Assembly (NCBI RefSeq): GCF_033193315.1
Contig: NZ_CP136187.1
Location: 806,001 to 870,000 of the forward strand
Direction of reading: 5' to 3'
Source: Agathobaculum sp. NTUH-O15-33
Lineage (GTDB): Bacteria; Bacillota; Clostridia; Oscillospirales; Butyricicoccaceae
Length of the DNA: 64,000 nucleotides
A model generated the notes under the pieces. It worked only from the letters and a program-made list of their open reading frames with translations. It did not search any database and had not been told where the DNA came from. A program made the translations under genes and the position numbers. Positions 17,504 to 26,935 of the stretch are shown piece by piece; positions within the stretch are counted from its first letter, which is position 1; each line of letters begins with the position of its first letter.

Positions 17504-19257
17504 AACAGGATTTAAAGGAGTATATCGCAAGCCTAAAACCGGTAGGGTTTCCGGATGGAAACGCCTTGGTGCGGGAGGGCCGCGAAATGGCGGACCGCAT
17601 CCCTTGGAACAAATCCCGGTTCCTACGGCAGACCGGCTTTGAAACGTGGGAGCAGTACTGTCTGGATTGCCATAAAAAGGGGAAAAGCGTGTTTCAGCTG
17701 CTCATGGGCCTTTCCACCTTGGAAGAACAACTCGACGCGCTGCAAAAAATCGAGGCGTTCTATCAGCGCACCGGCTGCGAGGTGCGCAGCGTACAGGCGA
17801 TCCCCAGTTCGCTGGTCGGCTTGCCGGCCGCATACTGGGAAAACGCGCCGAGACCCACGAGCTATACCATGAAGGGCGAGGCGGATTGGCTGGCGCAGAC
17901 GCAGGCAGCCGCGGTGGACGTGTGCTGGGAGGATTGGCACCTGTCCAGCCCCAATAATTTGCAGCAAACGATTTACGCGCTTCAGGCGGGGACCTCGCGG
18001 CTGGGCAGTTTCGCACAATATATTTGGGATTTTCCCGGCTGGAGCGATGAGAAAAACCGCTTTTCCGACATGTGCCGCAGCATGGGCATTCTGGCGGCGA
18101 AAAAAGAGCAGGGCATGACGGTGAGCACCTACCCCGAGGACGGCGTGGCCGGGTATTTTATGGATGTCTGTTCCATGCTGGGCTATGTCATGCTGGAGCA
18201 CTATATCATCGAGGACCTGTGCGGCGCGCGTATGGTGCTGAGTTACGGCGGCCTGCTGTCGGAGATCGTGCCGCGTATCGCGTTTGGGCTGGCGTGCGAA
18301 AAGCTCTATGGGTCCAAGGACCGTATGTTTGTCGTCGATTATAACGGTTCGACCAATACCGCGTGGAACCACGATATCGAAGCCAACTATGGCATCGGCG
18401 CACAGGAAATGTTGCTGGAAGCCGCCGTCAACCTGCACTATGATCTGGCGATCGCCTATAAGCCGGTATCGATCACCGAGGCGATCCGCGTACCGACACT
18501 GGAAGAGCTGCTCCATATCACCCGATGCGGCCTTGGCGCGATCGAAAAAGCGGCGGAGTGGGAAGCGATCATCGATTTCAGCAGGTTCGAGACCGTGCGC
18601 GATCAGCTGATCGATAAGGGAACGATATTTTACCATAACATTCTAAACGCATTGGAACAGGCGGGCGTTAATATTCGCGATCCGCTGGAAATGATCGTGA
18701 CGCTCAAACGGTTTGACCCGATGAAGCTGGAAAGCGAGCTGCACCCGAGCGTATCGGAAACGGGCGCGTTTCAGGTCTATGTGCCCACGGTACTATATAA
18801 GCAAACGATGCAAAAGAAAAATGACGAACTCGCGGCGCTCCTGCATAAAGGCTATGGCGGCTGTATGCGCGGCCAAAAAGTCGTTTGCGTATCGGCGGAT
18901 GGTCATAGCTACGGCCTGCTATTAATCCGGCAGCTGTGGCGGGAACTGGATGCGGAAGTGATCGACGGCGGCGTGTACATGGAGCCTGCTTCGGCGCTCG
19001 ATCTGGCCGATGAGGAAGGCGCGGAACGAATCGCGATCAGCATTCACTGCGGGCAGTGTTTGGATTACGCAAAACAACTGATAAAGCTCGCGCGCCATAG
19101 AAATAAAACCTACAAAATCGCAATGGGCGGCGTGCTGAACGCCATGCTGCCGGGCTACGCCGAACCGGTCGATGTGGCCGATCTGATCATGGAACTCGGC
19201 ATTCTGGCTTCTAACGACTTTGAAAAGCAGGTCGATTTATTTTTAAGGGCCAAATAA
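17500..19257 (+). CDS. B12-dependent mutase-like protein, glutamate-mutase-type barrel fused to cobalamin-binding domain
   Basis: The 585-residue protein ends in a cobalamin-binding domain with the lower-ligand motif D467-x-H469-x-x-G472 and a downstream MGGVLN loop, as in adenosylcobalamin mutases. The N-terminal 400 residues look like the TIM barrel of methylaspartate mutase subunit E: the stretch KPVSITEAIRVPTLEE resembles that family's KTPHEAIGIPTKEA substrate segment. Known glutamate mutase has separate E and S chains; here both are in one chain, barrel first. Overlaps with the UvrA-like gene (4 bp) and close spacing to phosphofructokinase place it in the sugar operon. I infer a carbon-skeleton rearrangement; the substrate is unknown. 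No reactivase (MutL/GlmL) gene is visible in the window. Confidence 0.78.
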   Translation: MKQDLKEYIASLKPVGFPDGNALVREGREMADRIPWNKSRFLRQTGFETWEQYCLDCHKKGKSVFQLLMGLSTLEEQLDALQKIEAFYQRTGCEVRSVQAIPSSLVGLPAAYWENAPRPTSYTMKGEADWLAQTQAAAVDVCWEDWHLSSPNNLQQTIYALQAGTSRLGSFAQYIWDFPGWSDEKNRFSDMCRSMGILAAKKEQGMTVSTYPEDGVAGYFMDVCSMLGYVMLEHYIIEDLCGARMVLSYGGLLSEIVPRIAFGLACEKLYGSKDRMFVVDYNGSTNTAWNHDIEANYGIGAQEMLLEAAVNLHYDLAIAYKPVSITEAIRVPTLEELLHITRCGLGAIEKAAEWEAIIDFSRFETVRDQLIDKGTIFYHNILNALEQAGVNIRDPLEMIVTLKRFDPMKLESELHPSVSETGAFQVYVPTVLYKQTMQKKNDELAALLHKGYGGCMRGQKVVCVSADGHSYGLLLIRQLWRELDAEVIDGGVYMEPASALDLADEEGAERIAISIHCGQCLDYAKQLIKLARHRNKTYKIAMGGVLNAMLPGYAEPVDVADLIMELGILASNDFEKQVDLFLRAK

Positions 19258-19273
19258 GAAGAGGGGTAAGCCT

Positions 19274-20456
19274 ATGAATAACAATTTGATCATTGCCCAT
19301 GGCGGCGGACCGACCGCTGTGATCAACGCTTCTTTGTTCGGCGCAGTCGACGAAGCAAGAAAGCAGGGGTGTTTTGGCCGCGTTCTGGGCGCGGTACACG
19401 GCATCGAAGGGGTTCTGGAAGGAGCAATTTATCGACTTCTCCACCGTATGTGAATCACAGATTCAAATGCTGCCGTACACGCCCTCCTCCGCCATCGGCT
19501 CGTGCAGACGCAAGCTGACCGAAGCGGATTATCCCGCCATACTTGAGGTGCTGCGCAGGCAACAAGTCGGCTATTTTATTTATAACGGCGGCAATGACTC
19601 GATGGACACCTGCGAAAAGATCGCGCGTATGGCGAAAGCGGCGGGCTATGAGCTGCTGGTAGCCGGGATTCCCAAGACGATCGATAACGATTTGCAATTT
19701 ACCGATCACTGCCCGGGCTACGGCAGCGCGGCGCGTTTTATAGCCGCCAACACGAGAAACCTGCGGTGCGAGGAACGCGCGCTGCCGCTTTACCCGATGA
19801 TTGTGGAGACCATGGGCAGAAACGCCGGTTGGCTGACCGCCGCGGCAAGCCTCGCGCAGATCAACGGCAGGCCGTGCGCGGACCTGATCTATCTGCCCGA
19901 GCATCCGTTTGAAGAGCAGCGCTTTTTGGACGATATGGAAAGGAGCCTGTCCCGGTCGCGCGCGGTGATCGCGGTGGTTTGCGAAGGGCTGGCTGATGCA
20001 GACGGTAAACCCGTGGCCGATACCGGCTTTGTGGACGGCTTTGGGCATTCCGTGCCGGGCGGTACGGCGCAGGCGCTGGCGCGGCTGGTGCTGCAAAAAC
20101 TGGGCGTGCAGACCCGCTATGAAAAATGGGGACTGGTGGGCCGCGCATCCGAGGTGCGGCAGTCCATGACCGACCGCGCCGAAGCAATCGGCGCGGGACG
20201 GCACGCGGTTAAAACATTGGCCGCAGGCGCCTCGGGCTGCATGGTCACGATCACGCGGCTATCCAGCACGCCCTATCAGTGCGGCTTTGGCTTGGCGCCG
20301 CTTGGGGACGTGGCCAATCAGGAAAAGAAGTTCCCGCTTTCGTGGATCAACAAGGCGCGCAACGGTATCTGCGGCGGATTTGCAGAGTATTGTCTGCCGC
20401 TGCTGGGCGAAGGCTTTACCCCATACGCGGATCTGGGGATTGAACGGTTCGGATAA
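19274..20456 (+). pseudogene. 6-phosphofructokinase family protein, single-base frameshift
   Basis: ATG 19274 gives the N-terminus GGGPTAVINAS, and that frame stops at 19449-19451. The family continues one frame over from EQFIDFS with TPSSAIGS, GGNDSMDT, the catalytic PKTIDNDL, ETMGRNAGW and on to 20456. Removing one G near 19418-19422 gives VLEEQFIDF and a complete enzyme of about 393 residues. PKTIDND and GGND-type loops are usual in PPi-linked or mixed-substrate phosphofructokinases rather than the strictly ATP-linked enzyme. It would phosphorylate a fructose 6-phosphate-like sugar before the aldolase. The context of intact genes suggests a sequence error. Confidence 0.87.
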
Positions 20457-20553
20457 ATCGGCGGATTTAGGAAAGGAGACGTTGCCTACAAGCTTGCAGC
20501 AAGAATGGGGACGAAATACAACGATCAGAACAATAAGAAAGAGAGTGCAGACT

Positions 20554-21600
20554 ATGAAAAAAAGAGCGATTACGCGCATTGCGGCCATGATGCTGGGATT
20601 GACACTCGCTTTATCTGCCTGCAATGGTGGGGATAGCGGGACTGGGGATCCTGTGCAGCAGGGAAATGAAAAAAACGCTGCGGGCGATACCATAAAGATC
20701 GGCGTTTCAAACCTGTCCTTCAAGGAGCCGGTATACCTGTTTCGCCAAAAGGGCTCCGAGGATAAGGCGGCCGAATACGGCAACGTGCAGATCGATTGGC
20801 AGGCCTGCGATATGAATATTGCGACCCAGAAAAACACGGTGGAAAACTTTATCGGTCAGGGGTACGACGTGATCGTGATCGAGCCGGTGGACGCGGTATC
20901 GATGATCCAGTCGGCCAAAGAGGTGCTGAACGCCGGTATCAAGCTGATCTTGTTTGACACCCGTATGGAGGGCGTTGTGCCGGATGCGTTCATCACCTCC
21001 GACCTGTACCAGTTCGGTGTGATGCAGGTCGAGCATTTTGCCAAGCTGCACGGCGCGGATAAGGCCGCCAAGGTGGTTATGATCGACGGCTCGCCCGGCG
21101 ATTTTACGGCCGAGCTGATGGCGCAGGGCGTGCGCGACACCATTGCAGACAAGTACCCGAATTATGAGATCGTTTACGAACAGCAGATTCAGGATTTCGA
21201 CCGTGAAAAAGCAATGCGGGCAATGGAGGACGTGATCTCGGTAAACGGCGATACGATCAACGCCGTATTCTGCGCCAACGACGGTATGATGCTGGGCGCG
21301 TACAAGGCGGCAAAGAATGCCGGAATCGAAGAGAATATCACCTTTTACGGCGGCGACAACGATAAGGAGACCAATGAAATGATCCTAGCGGGCGCGCATA
21401 ACATCTACGCGCTGGACCGCGGCGCGATCCAGCAGGGAGAACTGATCACGCAGGCGGCCTACGAGCTGGCGACCGGCGCGGAGCTGACCTATGACCAGAA
21501 GGAGGAGGACGGCTACAAGGTGATCATGTCCCAAAACATTATGGTGGGCTATGACAACATGGAACCCAGCAAGGTCCTATACCCGGAACTGTTTGAGTAA
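20554..21600 (+). CDS. Sugar ABC transporter substrate-binding lipoprotein (RbsB family), system 1
   Basis: The 348-residue protein has a lipoprotein signal peptide with lipobox LSAC (cysteine near 23) followed by a low-complexity linker and a type I periplasmic-binding fold of the ribose/galactose family (IGVSNLSF, VIVIEPVDA, DGSPGDF, CANDGMMLGA). It would be anchored outside the membrane and deliver a sugar to the ATPase and permease directly downstream. The 97-bp gap before it may hold an internal promoter, but I see no strong boxes. I start at ATG 20554 from the signal peptide. Confidence 0.9.
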   Translation: MKKRAITRIAAMMLGLTLALSACNGGDSGTGDPVQQGNEKNAAGDTIKIGVSNLSFKEPVYLFRQKGSEDKAAEYGNVQIDWQACDMNIATQKNTVENFIGQGYDVIVIEPVDAVSMIQSAKEVLNAGIKLILFDTRMEGVVPDAFITSDLYQFGVMQVEHFAKLHGADKAAKVVMIDGSPGDFTAELMAQGVRDTIADKYPNYEIVYEQQIQDFDREKAMRAMEDVISVNGDTINAVFCANDGMMLGAYKAAKNAGIEENITFYGGDNDKETNEMILAGAHNIYALDRGAIQQGELITQAAYELATGAELTYDQKEEDGYKVIMSQNIMVGYDNMEPSKVLYPELFE

Positions 21601-21652
21601 GTGCTTGCGGTCATAACAAATATATAGCAGGGTGGGGAGAAAGGAAGCACAC

Positions 21653-23182
21653 ATGAGCCATATCAAGATGGAGCACATCACAAAGCAGTTTCCGGGCGTG
21701 GTGGCGCTGAACGATGTAACGGTGGAGTTTGAACGTGGAACGATCACCGCGCTGTGCGGGGAAAACGGCGCGGGAAAATCGACGCTCGGCAAGGTGCTCG
21801 CGGGCATATACGACCATAAATCCTACGACGGCGCGATCTATGTGGACGGCAAGCAGGTGCAATTCCGCAACACGCTGGACGCGGAAAAGGAAAAGATCGT
21901 GCTGGTGCATCAGGAACTGAACCTGATCCCGGACCTGACGGTGGAGGAAAACGTGTTTCTGGGCGATTTTCCTGTGAAGATGGGCCACGTCGATTACGAA
22001 ACCATGACCCGCCGCACGCTGGAAATCTTCGAGGAGCTGGACATCCATATCGACCCGAAGGAGACCGTGCGCAACCTGTCCACCAGCTTGCAGCAGATGG
22101 TTGAGATCACCAAGGCCATCGCGCGCGAGCCGGAGGTCGTTATCTTTGACGAGTCGACCAGCTCGCTGACAGCCAAGGAGATCGGTGTATTCTTCGCCAT
22201 CCTGCGCAAGCTGCGCGACAAGGGGGTCACGCTGCTGTACGTCTCCCATAAGCTCGAAGAGGTGTTCGAGATCTGCGACCGCGTGGTCATTCTCAAGGAC
22301 GGCGCTTATGTCAACGAAGCGCCGGTGAGCGAGATCGACCGTGACACGCTGATCACATGGATGGTCGGCCACGGCATGAGCGGGCAGTTCCCGCCGCACG
22401 ACAAGGATCTGGTGCAGCACGGCAAGGTGCTGTTCGAGATAAAGGATTGGAGCGTCTACAAGACCGGCACGTCCAAATCGGAGGGCCTGAAAACCGTGGA
22501 CGGCATGTCCTTTCAGGTGTGCGCGGGCGAAGTGGTGGGTCTTTACGGGCTGATGGGCGCGGGCCGCACGCGGCTGCTGAATTCGCTGTTCGACAGCGAA
22601 CGCTATCCGCACGAAGGCCGGATCTTTGTAAACGGCAGGGAAGTGAAGAACCACACCGCCGTGGAGGCGATTAAAAACGGTCTGGGCTATGTCACCGAGG
22701 ACCGGCGCAAGACCGGCCTGTGCCTGATCCACTCGGTCAGCGACAATATCCTGCTGGCCTCGCTGCGCAACTACGCCAACCGGCTCGGCTGCATCAGCGA
22801 CAAGAAGGGCTCGGACGCGCGCGCGGACATGGTGAAACGGCTGAGCATCAAGGTGGCGAACGTGGACAGCTCGGTGGCCAAGCTGTCCGGCGGCAACCAG
22901 CAAAAGGTGATCTTCGCCAAGTGGCTGCTCAACAGCCCGCATGTGCTGCTGCTGGACGAGCCGACGCGCGGCATCGACGTGGGCGCGAAAAAGGAGATCT
23001 ATTCCATCCTGCGGAAGCTGACCGAGCAAGGCGTCGGTATCGTGCTGGTCTCCTCGGAAATTCCGGAGGTCATGGGCGTGAGCGACCGGATACTGGTGGT
23101 CAAAAACGGCCGGATCGCCGCGGAGGTGGCCCGCGCGGAAGCAACCGAGGAGCTATTGCTCCATCATGCGATTGGAGGGTAA
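21653..23182 (+). CDS. Sugar ABC transporter ATP-binding protein (RbsA type), system 1
   Basis: The 509-residue protein has two fused ABC ATPase domains, as in RbsA/MglA. The first has Walker A GENGAGKST. The second has the customary degenerate P-loop (GLMGAGRTR) but a good LSGGNQQKV signature and LLLDEPTRGID Walker B. It starts at ATG 21653 with AAAGGAAG upstream. It energises the permease that begins 4 bp downstream. Confidence 0.93.
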   Translation: MSHIKMEHITKQFPGVVALNDVTVEFERGTITALCGENGAGKSTLGKVLAGIYDHKSYDGAIYVDGKQVQFRNTLDAEKEKIVLVHQELNLIPDLTVEENVFLGDFPVKMGHVDYETMTRRTLEIFEELDIHIDPKETVRNLSTSLQQMVEITKAIAREPEVVIFDESTSSLTAKEIGVFFAILRKLRDKGVTLLYVSHKLEEVFEICDRVVILKDGAYVNEAPVSEIDRDTLITWMVGHGMSGQFPPHDKDLVQHGKVLFEIKDWSVYKTGTSKSEGLKTVDGMSFQVCAGEVVGLYGLMGAGRTRLLNSLFDSERYPHEGRIFVNGREVKNHTAVEAIKNGLGYVTEDRRKTGLCLIHSVSDNILLASLRNYANRLGCISDKKGSDARADMVKRLSIKVANVDSSVAKLSGGNQQKVIFAKWLLNSPHVLLLDEPTRGIDVGAKKEIYSILRKLTEQGVGIVLVSSEIPEVMGVSDRILVVKNGRIAAEVARAEATEELLLHHAIGG

Positions 23183-23186
23183 AGGT

Positions 23187-24278
23187 ATGACGCTTTTAAG
23201 AAAGATCGATTGGAAAAAATACACCTCGGTCATTGGCTTGGTCTTGCTGTGCATCATTTCGATCATGCTCAACGACAGCTTTTTGACGCCGCGCAACCTG
23301 ATGAACATCGTGCGTCAGCTGGCCGTGCCCGGCCTGCTGGCCATCGGCATGACCTACGTGATCATATCGGGCGGCATCGACCTTTCGGTCGGCGGCATCT
23401 GTGCGCTGGTCAGCTCGCTGTACGCGCTTTTGCTGCAAAAGGATGTGCCGTTCGCGGCGGCGCTTGTCTTGATGCTTGGCCTTGGACTTTTGCTGGGCCT
23501 GTGCTACGGTTTTTTTGTGGCCAAGGTGGGCATCCCGCCGTTTATTGTGACGCTGGCGGGCGTTAACGTATGCAAGGGCGTGGCGCTTGTACTGACAGGC
23601 AGCGCCGCGGTCGGCGTGACCGATCAGATGACGCTGGATATTGGCAGCGTCAACCTGTCGGCCATTCCGTCGCTCGTGCTGATCGCGCTTGCAGCGGTCT
23701 ATTGTGTGTATGCGATGGCCAAGGGTGCGAAGGGAAAGGCCTTCCGCTGGGCCAACCTGATCTATTTAGCGATTCTGGCCTACTGCGCCTATGTGACGCT
23801 GCACAGCAAAGGGGTGCCGTATCTGGCGCTGATCTGCATTACTTTGATTCTGGTATTCAATTTTGTACTGAATCACACGGTGTTCGGCAAGGGCATCTAC
23901 GCGGTGGGCGGCAATATCGACGTCGCGCGCATGGCGGGCGTGAAAACGGTCGGCGTGTTAATCGGCGTTTACGTGGCGGACGCGATGCTCGCCGCGCTCG
24001 GCGGCGTGCTGACCGCGGCGCGCCTCGGCGCGGGTTCCCCAACCATCGGCACCAACTGGGAGCTGGACGCGATCGCGGCGGTCGTCATCGGCGGCACCAG
24101 CATGACGGGCGGCTCGGGCAAGCTGACCAAGACTGTCATCGGCGTGCTGCTCATCGGCGTACTGAACAACATGCTGTCGCTTATGAATGTGGAAACCAAC
24201 GTGCAGATGATCTTTAAGGGGCTCATCATCCTCGGCGCGGTCGTGCTCGATAAGGTGACCTCGAACCAGCAGCGCTGA
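23187..24278 (+). CDS. Sugar ABC transporter permease (RbsC type), system 1
   Basis: The 363-residue hydrophobic protein has the ribose-permease pattern, with AIGMTYVIISGGIDLSVG near the start, AVGGNIDVARMAGV as the ATPase-coupling loop, and TNWELDAIAAVVIGGTSMTGG near the end. About eight to ten membrane segments are apparent. GGAGGGTAAAGG precedes ATG 23187. It completes system 1, and an 89-bp gap separates it from system 2. Confidence 0.93.
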   Translation: MTLLRKIDWKKYTSVIGLVLLCIISIMLNDSFLTPRNLMNIVRQLAVPGLLAIGMTYVIISGGIDLSVGGICALVSSLYALLLQKDVPFAAALVLMLGLGLLLGLCYGFFVAKVGIPPFIVTLAGVNVCKGVALVLTGSAAVGVTDQMTLDIGSVNLSAIPSLVLIALAAVYCVYAMAKGAKGKAFRWANLIYLAILAYCAYVTLHSKGVPYLALICITLILVFNFVLNHTVFGKGIYAVGGNIDVARMAGVKTVGVLIGVYVADAMLAALGGVLTAARLGAGSPTIGTNWELDAIAAVVIGGTSMTGGSGKLTKTVIGVLLIGVLNNMLSLMNVETNVQMIFKGLIILGAVVLDKVTSNQQR

Positions 24279-24367
24279 GCGTGGGCAGGGCGGCACGAAG
24301 GATGGGCAAGGGAAACAACGAAACGACCTAGGCAAACCGTCACAACACTGCGGAATAGGAGAATAAC

Positions 24368-25351
24368 ATGTTAAAAAAGTTTACGGCAGCCCTTCTCAGC
24401 TTACTTACGCTATCTTTGGCGGCATGCGGCGATCAGCAAGGTTCTCAGGGGAACGCATCGGACTCTGCGGATTCCAGTACGGAAAAGACCTATAAGATCG
24501 GTTTTGTGGCCAACGGCGCGACCCTGTGGGAGTATCCGAAAAGCAGCATCAATTTTTATATGGAATTGCAGGAAAAGTACCCGATCGAGGTCGTTGTGTT
24601 TGACGCGCAGGGCGACGCGGGCAAGCAAAGCACGCTTGTGGGCGACGCGATCGCACAGGGGTGCGACGCGATCACGATCATTCCGATCGATAACAAATCG
24701 GTGATCCCCGCCTGTACGGAAGCGATGAATGCGGGCGTTCCGGTTTTCAATCTGGGCAGTGTGGACATGGGCGAGGAAAACGCGGGGAAAGCCTTTGTTT
24801 CCATGATCGGCGCGGGCAGCGGTTTGGCGGCTTCCGAGATCATTGGCGAGGCGTTTGTCGAGCATCTGGAGCCCGGCAGCAAAGTCGTTTCCATTATCGG
24901 GGTTGCGGGTACCAGCGAAACCGAGCAGCGTAACGAGGTATGGCAGAAAATGTGCGAGGAGCACGATATCGAGATACTGGATGTGCAGAGCACGGACTGG
25001 GATGCCAGCAAGGCGCTGCAGATCATGCAAAACTATTTGGTGCAATATCCGCAAATCGACGGCGTGTTCTGTCAGTGGGATGACGGCATGGTATCCGTGG
25101 CCAAGGCGCTGGAAGCCGCGGGGCGTTTGGAAGGCACCTTTTTGGCGAGTATCGACGGCAACAAAAACGGCTTTGATCTGGTAAGGGACGGCACCATGTA
25201 TTGTACGGCGGCGCAAAATCAGAAGGAGATTTGCGAAAAGGCGGTCACGACGACACTGGATTATCTGGCGGGCAACGAAGTGGAACCCTACATCACCATT
25301 CCCTATATTAAAATCACCAAGGAGAATGTGGATGAGTACAGCCCTTGGTGA
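24368..25351 (+). CDS. Sugar ABC transporter substrate-binding lipoprotein (RbsB family), system 2
   Basis: The 327-residue lipoprotein (lipobox LAAC, cysteine near 21) has a type I binding fold typical of ribose-like and autoinducer-like ligands (IGFVANGATLWEYP, ITIIPIDNKSVIP, CQWDDGMVSVAKAL). It differs considerably from the system 1 binding protein, so the two importers probably take different though related ligands. AGGAG precedes the ATG. Confidence 0.9.
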   Translation: MLKKFTAALLSLLTLSLAACGDQQGSQGNASDSADSSTEKTYKIGFVANGATLWEYPKSSINFYMELQEKYPIEVVVFDAQGDAGKQSTLVGDAIAQGCDAITIIPIDNKSVIPACTEAMNAGVPVFNLGSVDMGEENAGKAFVSMIGAGSGLAASEIIGEAFVEHLEPGSKVVSIIGVAGTSETEQRNEVWQKMCEEHDIEILDVQSTDWDASKALQIMQNYLVQYPQIDGVFCQWDDGMVSVAKALEAAGRLEGTFLASIDGNKNGFDLVRDGTMYCTAAQNQKEICEKAVTTTLDYLAGNEVEPYITIPYIKITKENVDEYSPW

Positions 25352-25442
25352 CCGCATCGGTTTCAGGTAACAAAATGCGGATCGGGCCGCCGGGATGCGT
25401 AGTCTTTGGCGGCTTGAATTCTATCATGTGAGGAGGCGGACC

Positions 25443-26924
25443 GTGCATTCAGAGAATATCTTGGAGATCAACGGCGTTTCAAAGTCGTTCCCGGGCGTCA
25501 AAGCGCTGGATCATGTCTCGATAGCCATCCGGAAGGGCGTCGTACACGGCATCGTGGGTGAAAACGGCGCGGGAAAATCTACGTTGATGAAGATACTGTC
25601 GGGCGTGTACCGGGCGGATCGGACGGAAGGCTCAAGCATCTGGTTTGATGGGAAACAAATGGAGATTAGCTCCCCGATACAGTCGATGCAATTAGGGCTG
25701 AGTATTATTTATCAAGAGTTTAATTTGGTCGATTCCATGTCTGTCGGCGAAAACATTTTTCTGGGCAGGTTTCGGGAAGCGGGCGGTATGCAAGCGCTGC
25801 ACCGTAAGGCGAGAAGCGCCTTGGATCGTATCGGCTGCGACATTGACACACGCGCCATGGTGGGCGATCTCAGCATCTCGCAAAAGCAGATGGTAGAGAT
25901 TGCAAAGGCGATTTCGCTGAACAGCAAGCTGATCATCATGGACGAACCAAGCACAACGCTGACAAACGACGAGATGGAAAACCTGATTCGGCTGATCAAC
26001 GAGCTGCGGGCCGATGGGATCACGATCATTTATATTAGCCATAAACTGGAGGAAATCTTCGCGCTGTGCGATCAGGTCACGGTGATCCGGGACGGCAGCG
26101 TGATTGGCACGCGCGATATTGAGGATATCACGCGCGAAGAAATGGTCTCTATGATGGTGGGGCGATCTATCGAAAGTGAATTCCCCCCGAGGCCGCAAAC
26201 CGCGGGCGATGTGCTGCTTGCGGTGCATCACCTGCATACGAACAAGCTGCACGATGTTTCCTTTCAGGTAAAGGCGGGGGAAATTCTGGGCTTGGTCGGT
26301 CTGGTGGGCGCGGGCCGGACCGAGATCGTGCGGGCGCTGTTTGGCGCGGACGCGAAACAAAGCGGCGAGATCCGCATTCATGGCGAGGCGGTGACGATCC
26401 GCAATCCGGTGGATGCAAAAAAAGCGGGAATCGGGTTTGTTACCGAGGATCGGAAACAGCAAGGCCTGTTCATGCGGTTTTCCGTAGCGGATAATATCGT
26501 GGTCGCCACGATGAACAAGCTGGCGAAACGCGGCTTTGTCAGCAAACGCAGGGAGGAGGAGATCGCACAGGGCTATGTGGAGAGCTTGGGCATTAAAACG
26601 CCGAAGCTGTCCACGAAGGTCATGAGCCTTTCGGGCGGCAATCAGCAAAAATGCATCATTGGAAGGTGGCTGGAAATGGAGCCGCGCGTCCTGATTTTGG
26701 ACGAACCGACCCGCGGGATCGACGTCGGCGCCAAATATGAGATCTACCTGCTGATGAAAGAGATCGCAAGCAAGGGAAACGCTATTATACTAATCTCTTC
26801 CGAACTGCCCGAGGTGTTGAACCTGAGCAACCGTTGCCTTACCATTTCGGCCGGCCGCGTTGTAGGGGAGTTTGACCCGGCGGTGGACTCGGCGGAACGC
26901 ATCATGCAGAGCATATTGACATAG
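25443..26924 (+). CDS. Sugar ABC transporter ATP-binding protein (RbsA type), system 2
   Basis: The 493-residue double ATPase has Walker A GENGAGKST in the first half, a degenerate second P-loop GLVGAGRTE, signature LSGGNQQKC and Walker B LILDEPTRGID. I use GTG 25443 because AGGAGG stands 6 bases upstream; the longer reading has no comparable site. It serves the two permeases that follow. Confidence 0.92.
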   Translation: MHSENILEINGVSKSFPGVKALDHVSIAIRKGVVHGIVGENGAGKSTLMKILSGVYRADRTEGSSIWFDGKQMEISSPIQSMQLGLSIIYQEFNLVDSMSVGENIFLGRFREAGGMQALHRKARSALDRIGCDIDTRAMVGDLSISQKQMVEIAKAISLNSKLIIMDEPSTTLTNDEMENLIRLINELRADGITIIYISHKLEEIFALCDQVTVIRDGSVIGTRDIEDITREEMVSMMVGRSIESEFPPRPQTAGDVLLAVHHLHTNKLHDVSFQVKAGEILGLVGLVGAGRTEIVRALFGADAKQSGEIRIHGEAVTIRNPVDAKKAGIGFVTEDRKQQGLFMRFSVADNIVVATMNKLAKRGFVSKRREEEIAQGYVESLGIKTPKLSTKVMSLSGGNQQKCIIGRWLEMEPRVLILDEPTRGIDVGAKYEIYLLMKEIASKGNAIILISSELPEVLNLSNRCLTISAGRVVGEFDPAVDSAERIMQSILT

Positions 26925-26935
26925 GGGGGCGTGGA

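Noticed and set aside
21611..23029. Long open frame (472 codons) opposite the system 1 ATP-binding gene, and similar long frames opposite other GC-rich genes
   Set aside because: They are antisense shadows of genes with clear family motifs and show no start signals or recognisable domains.
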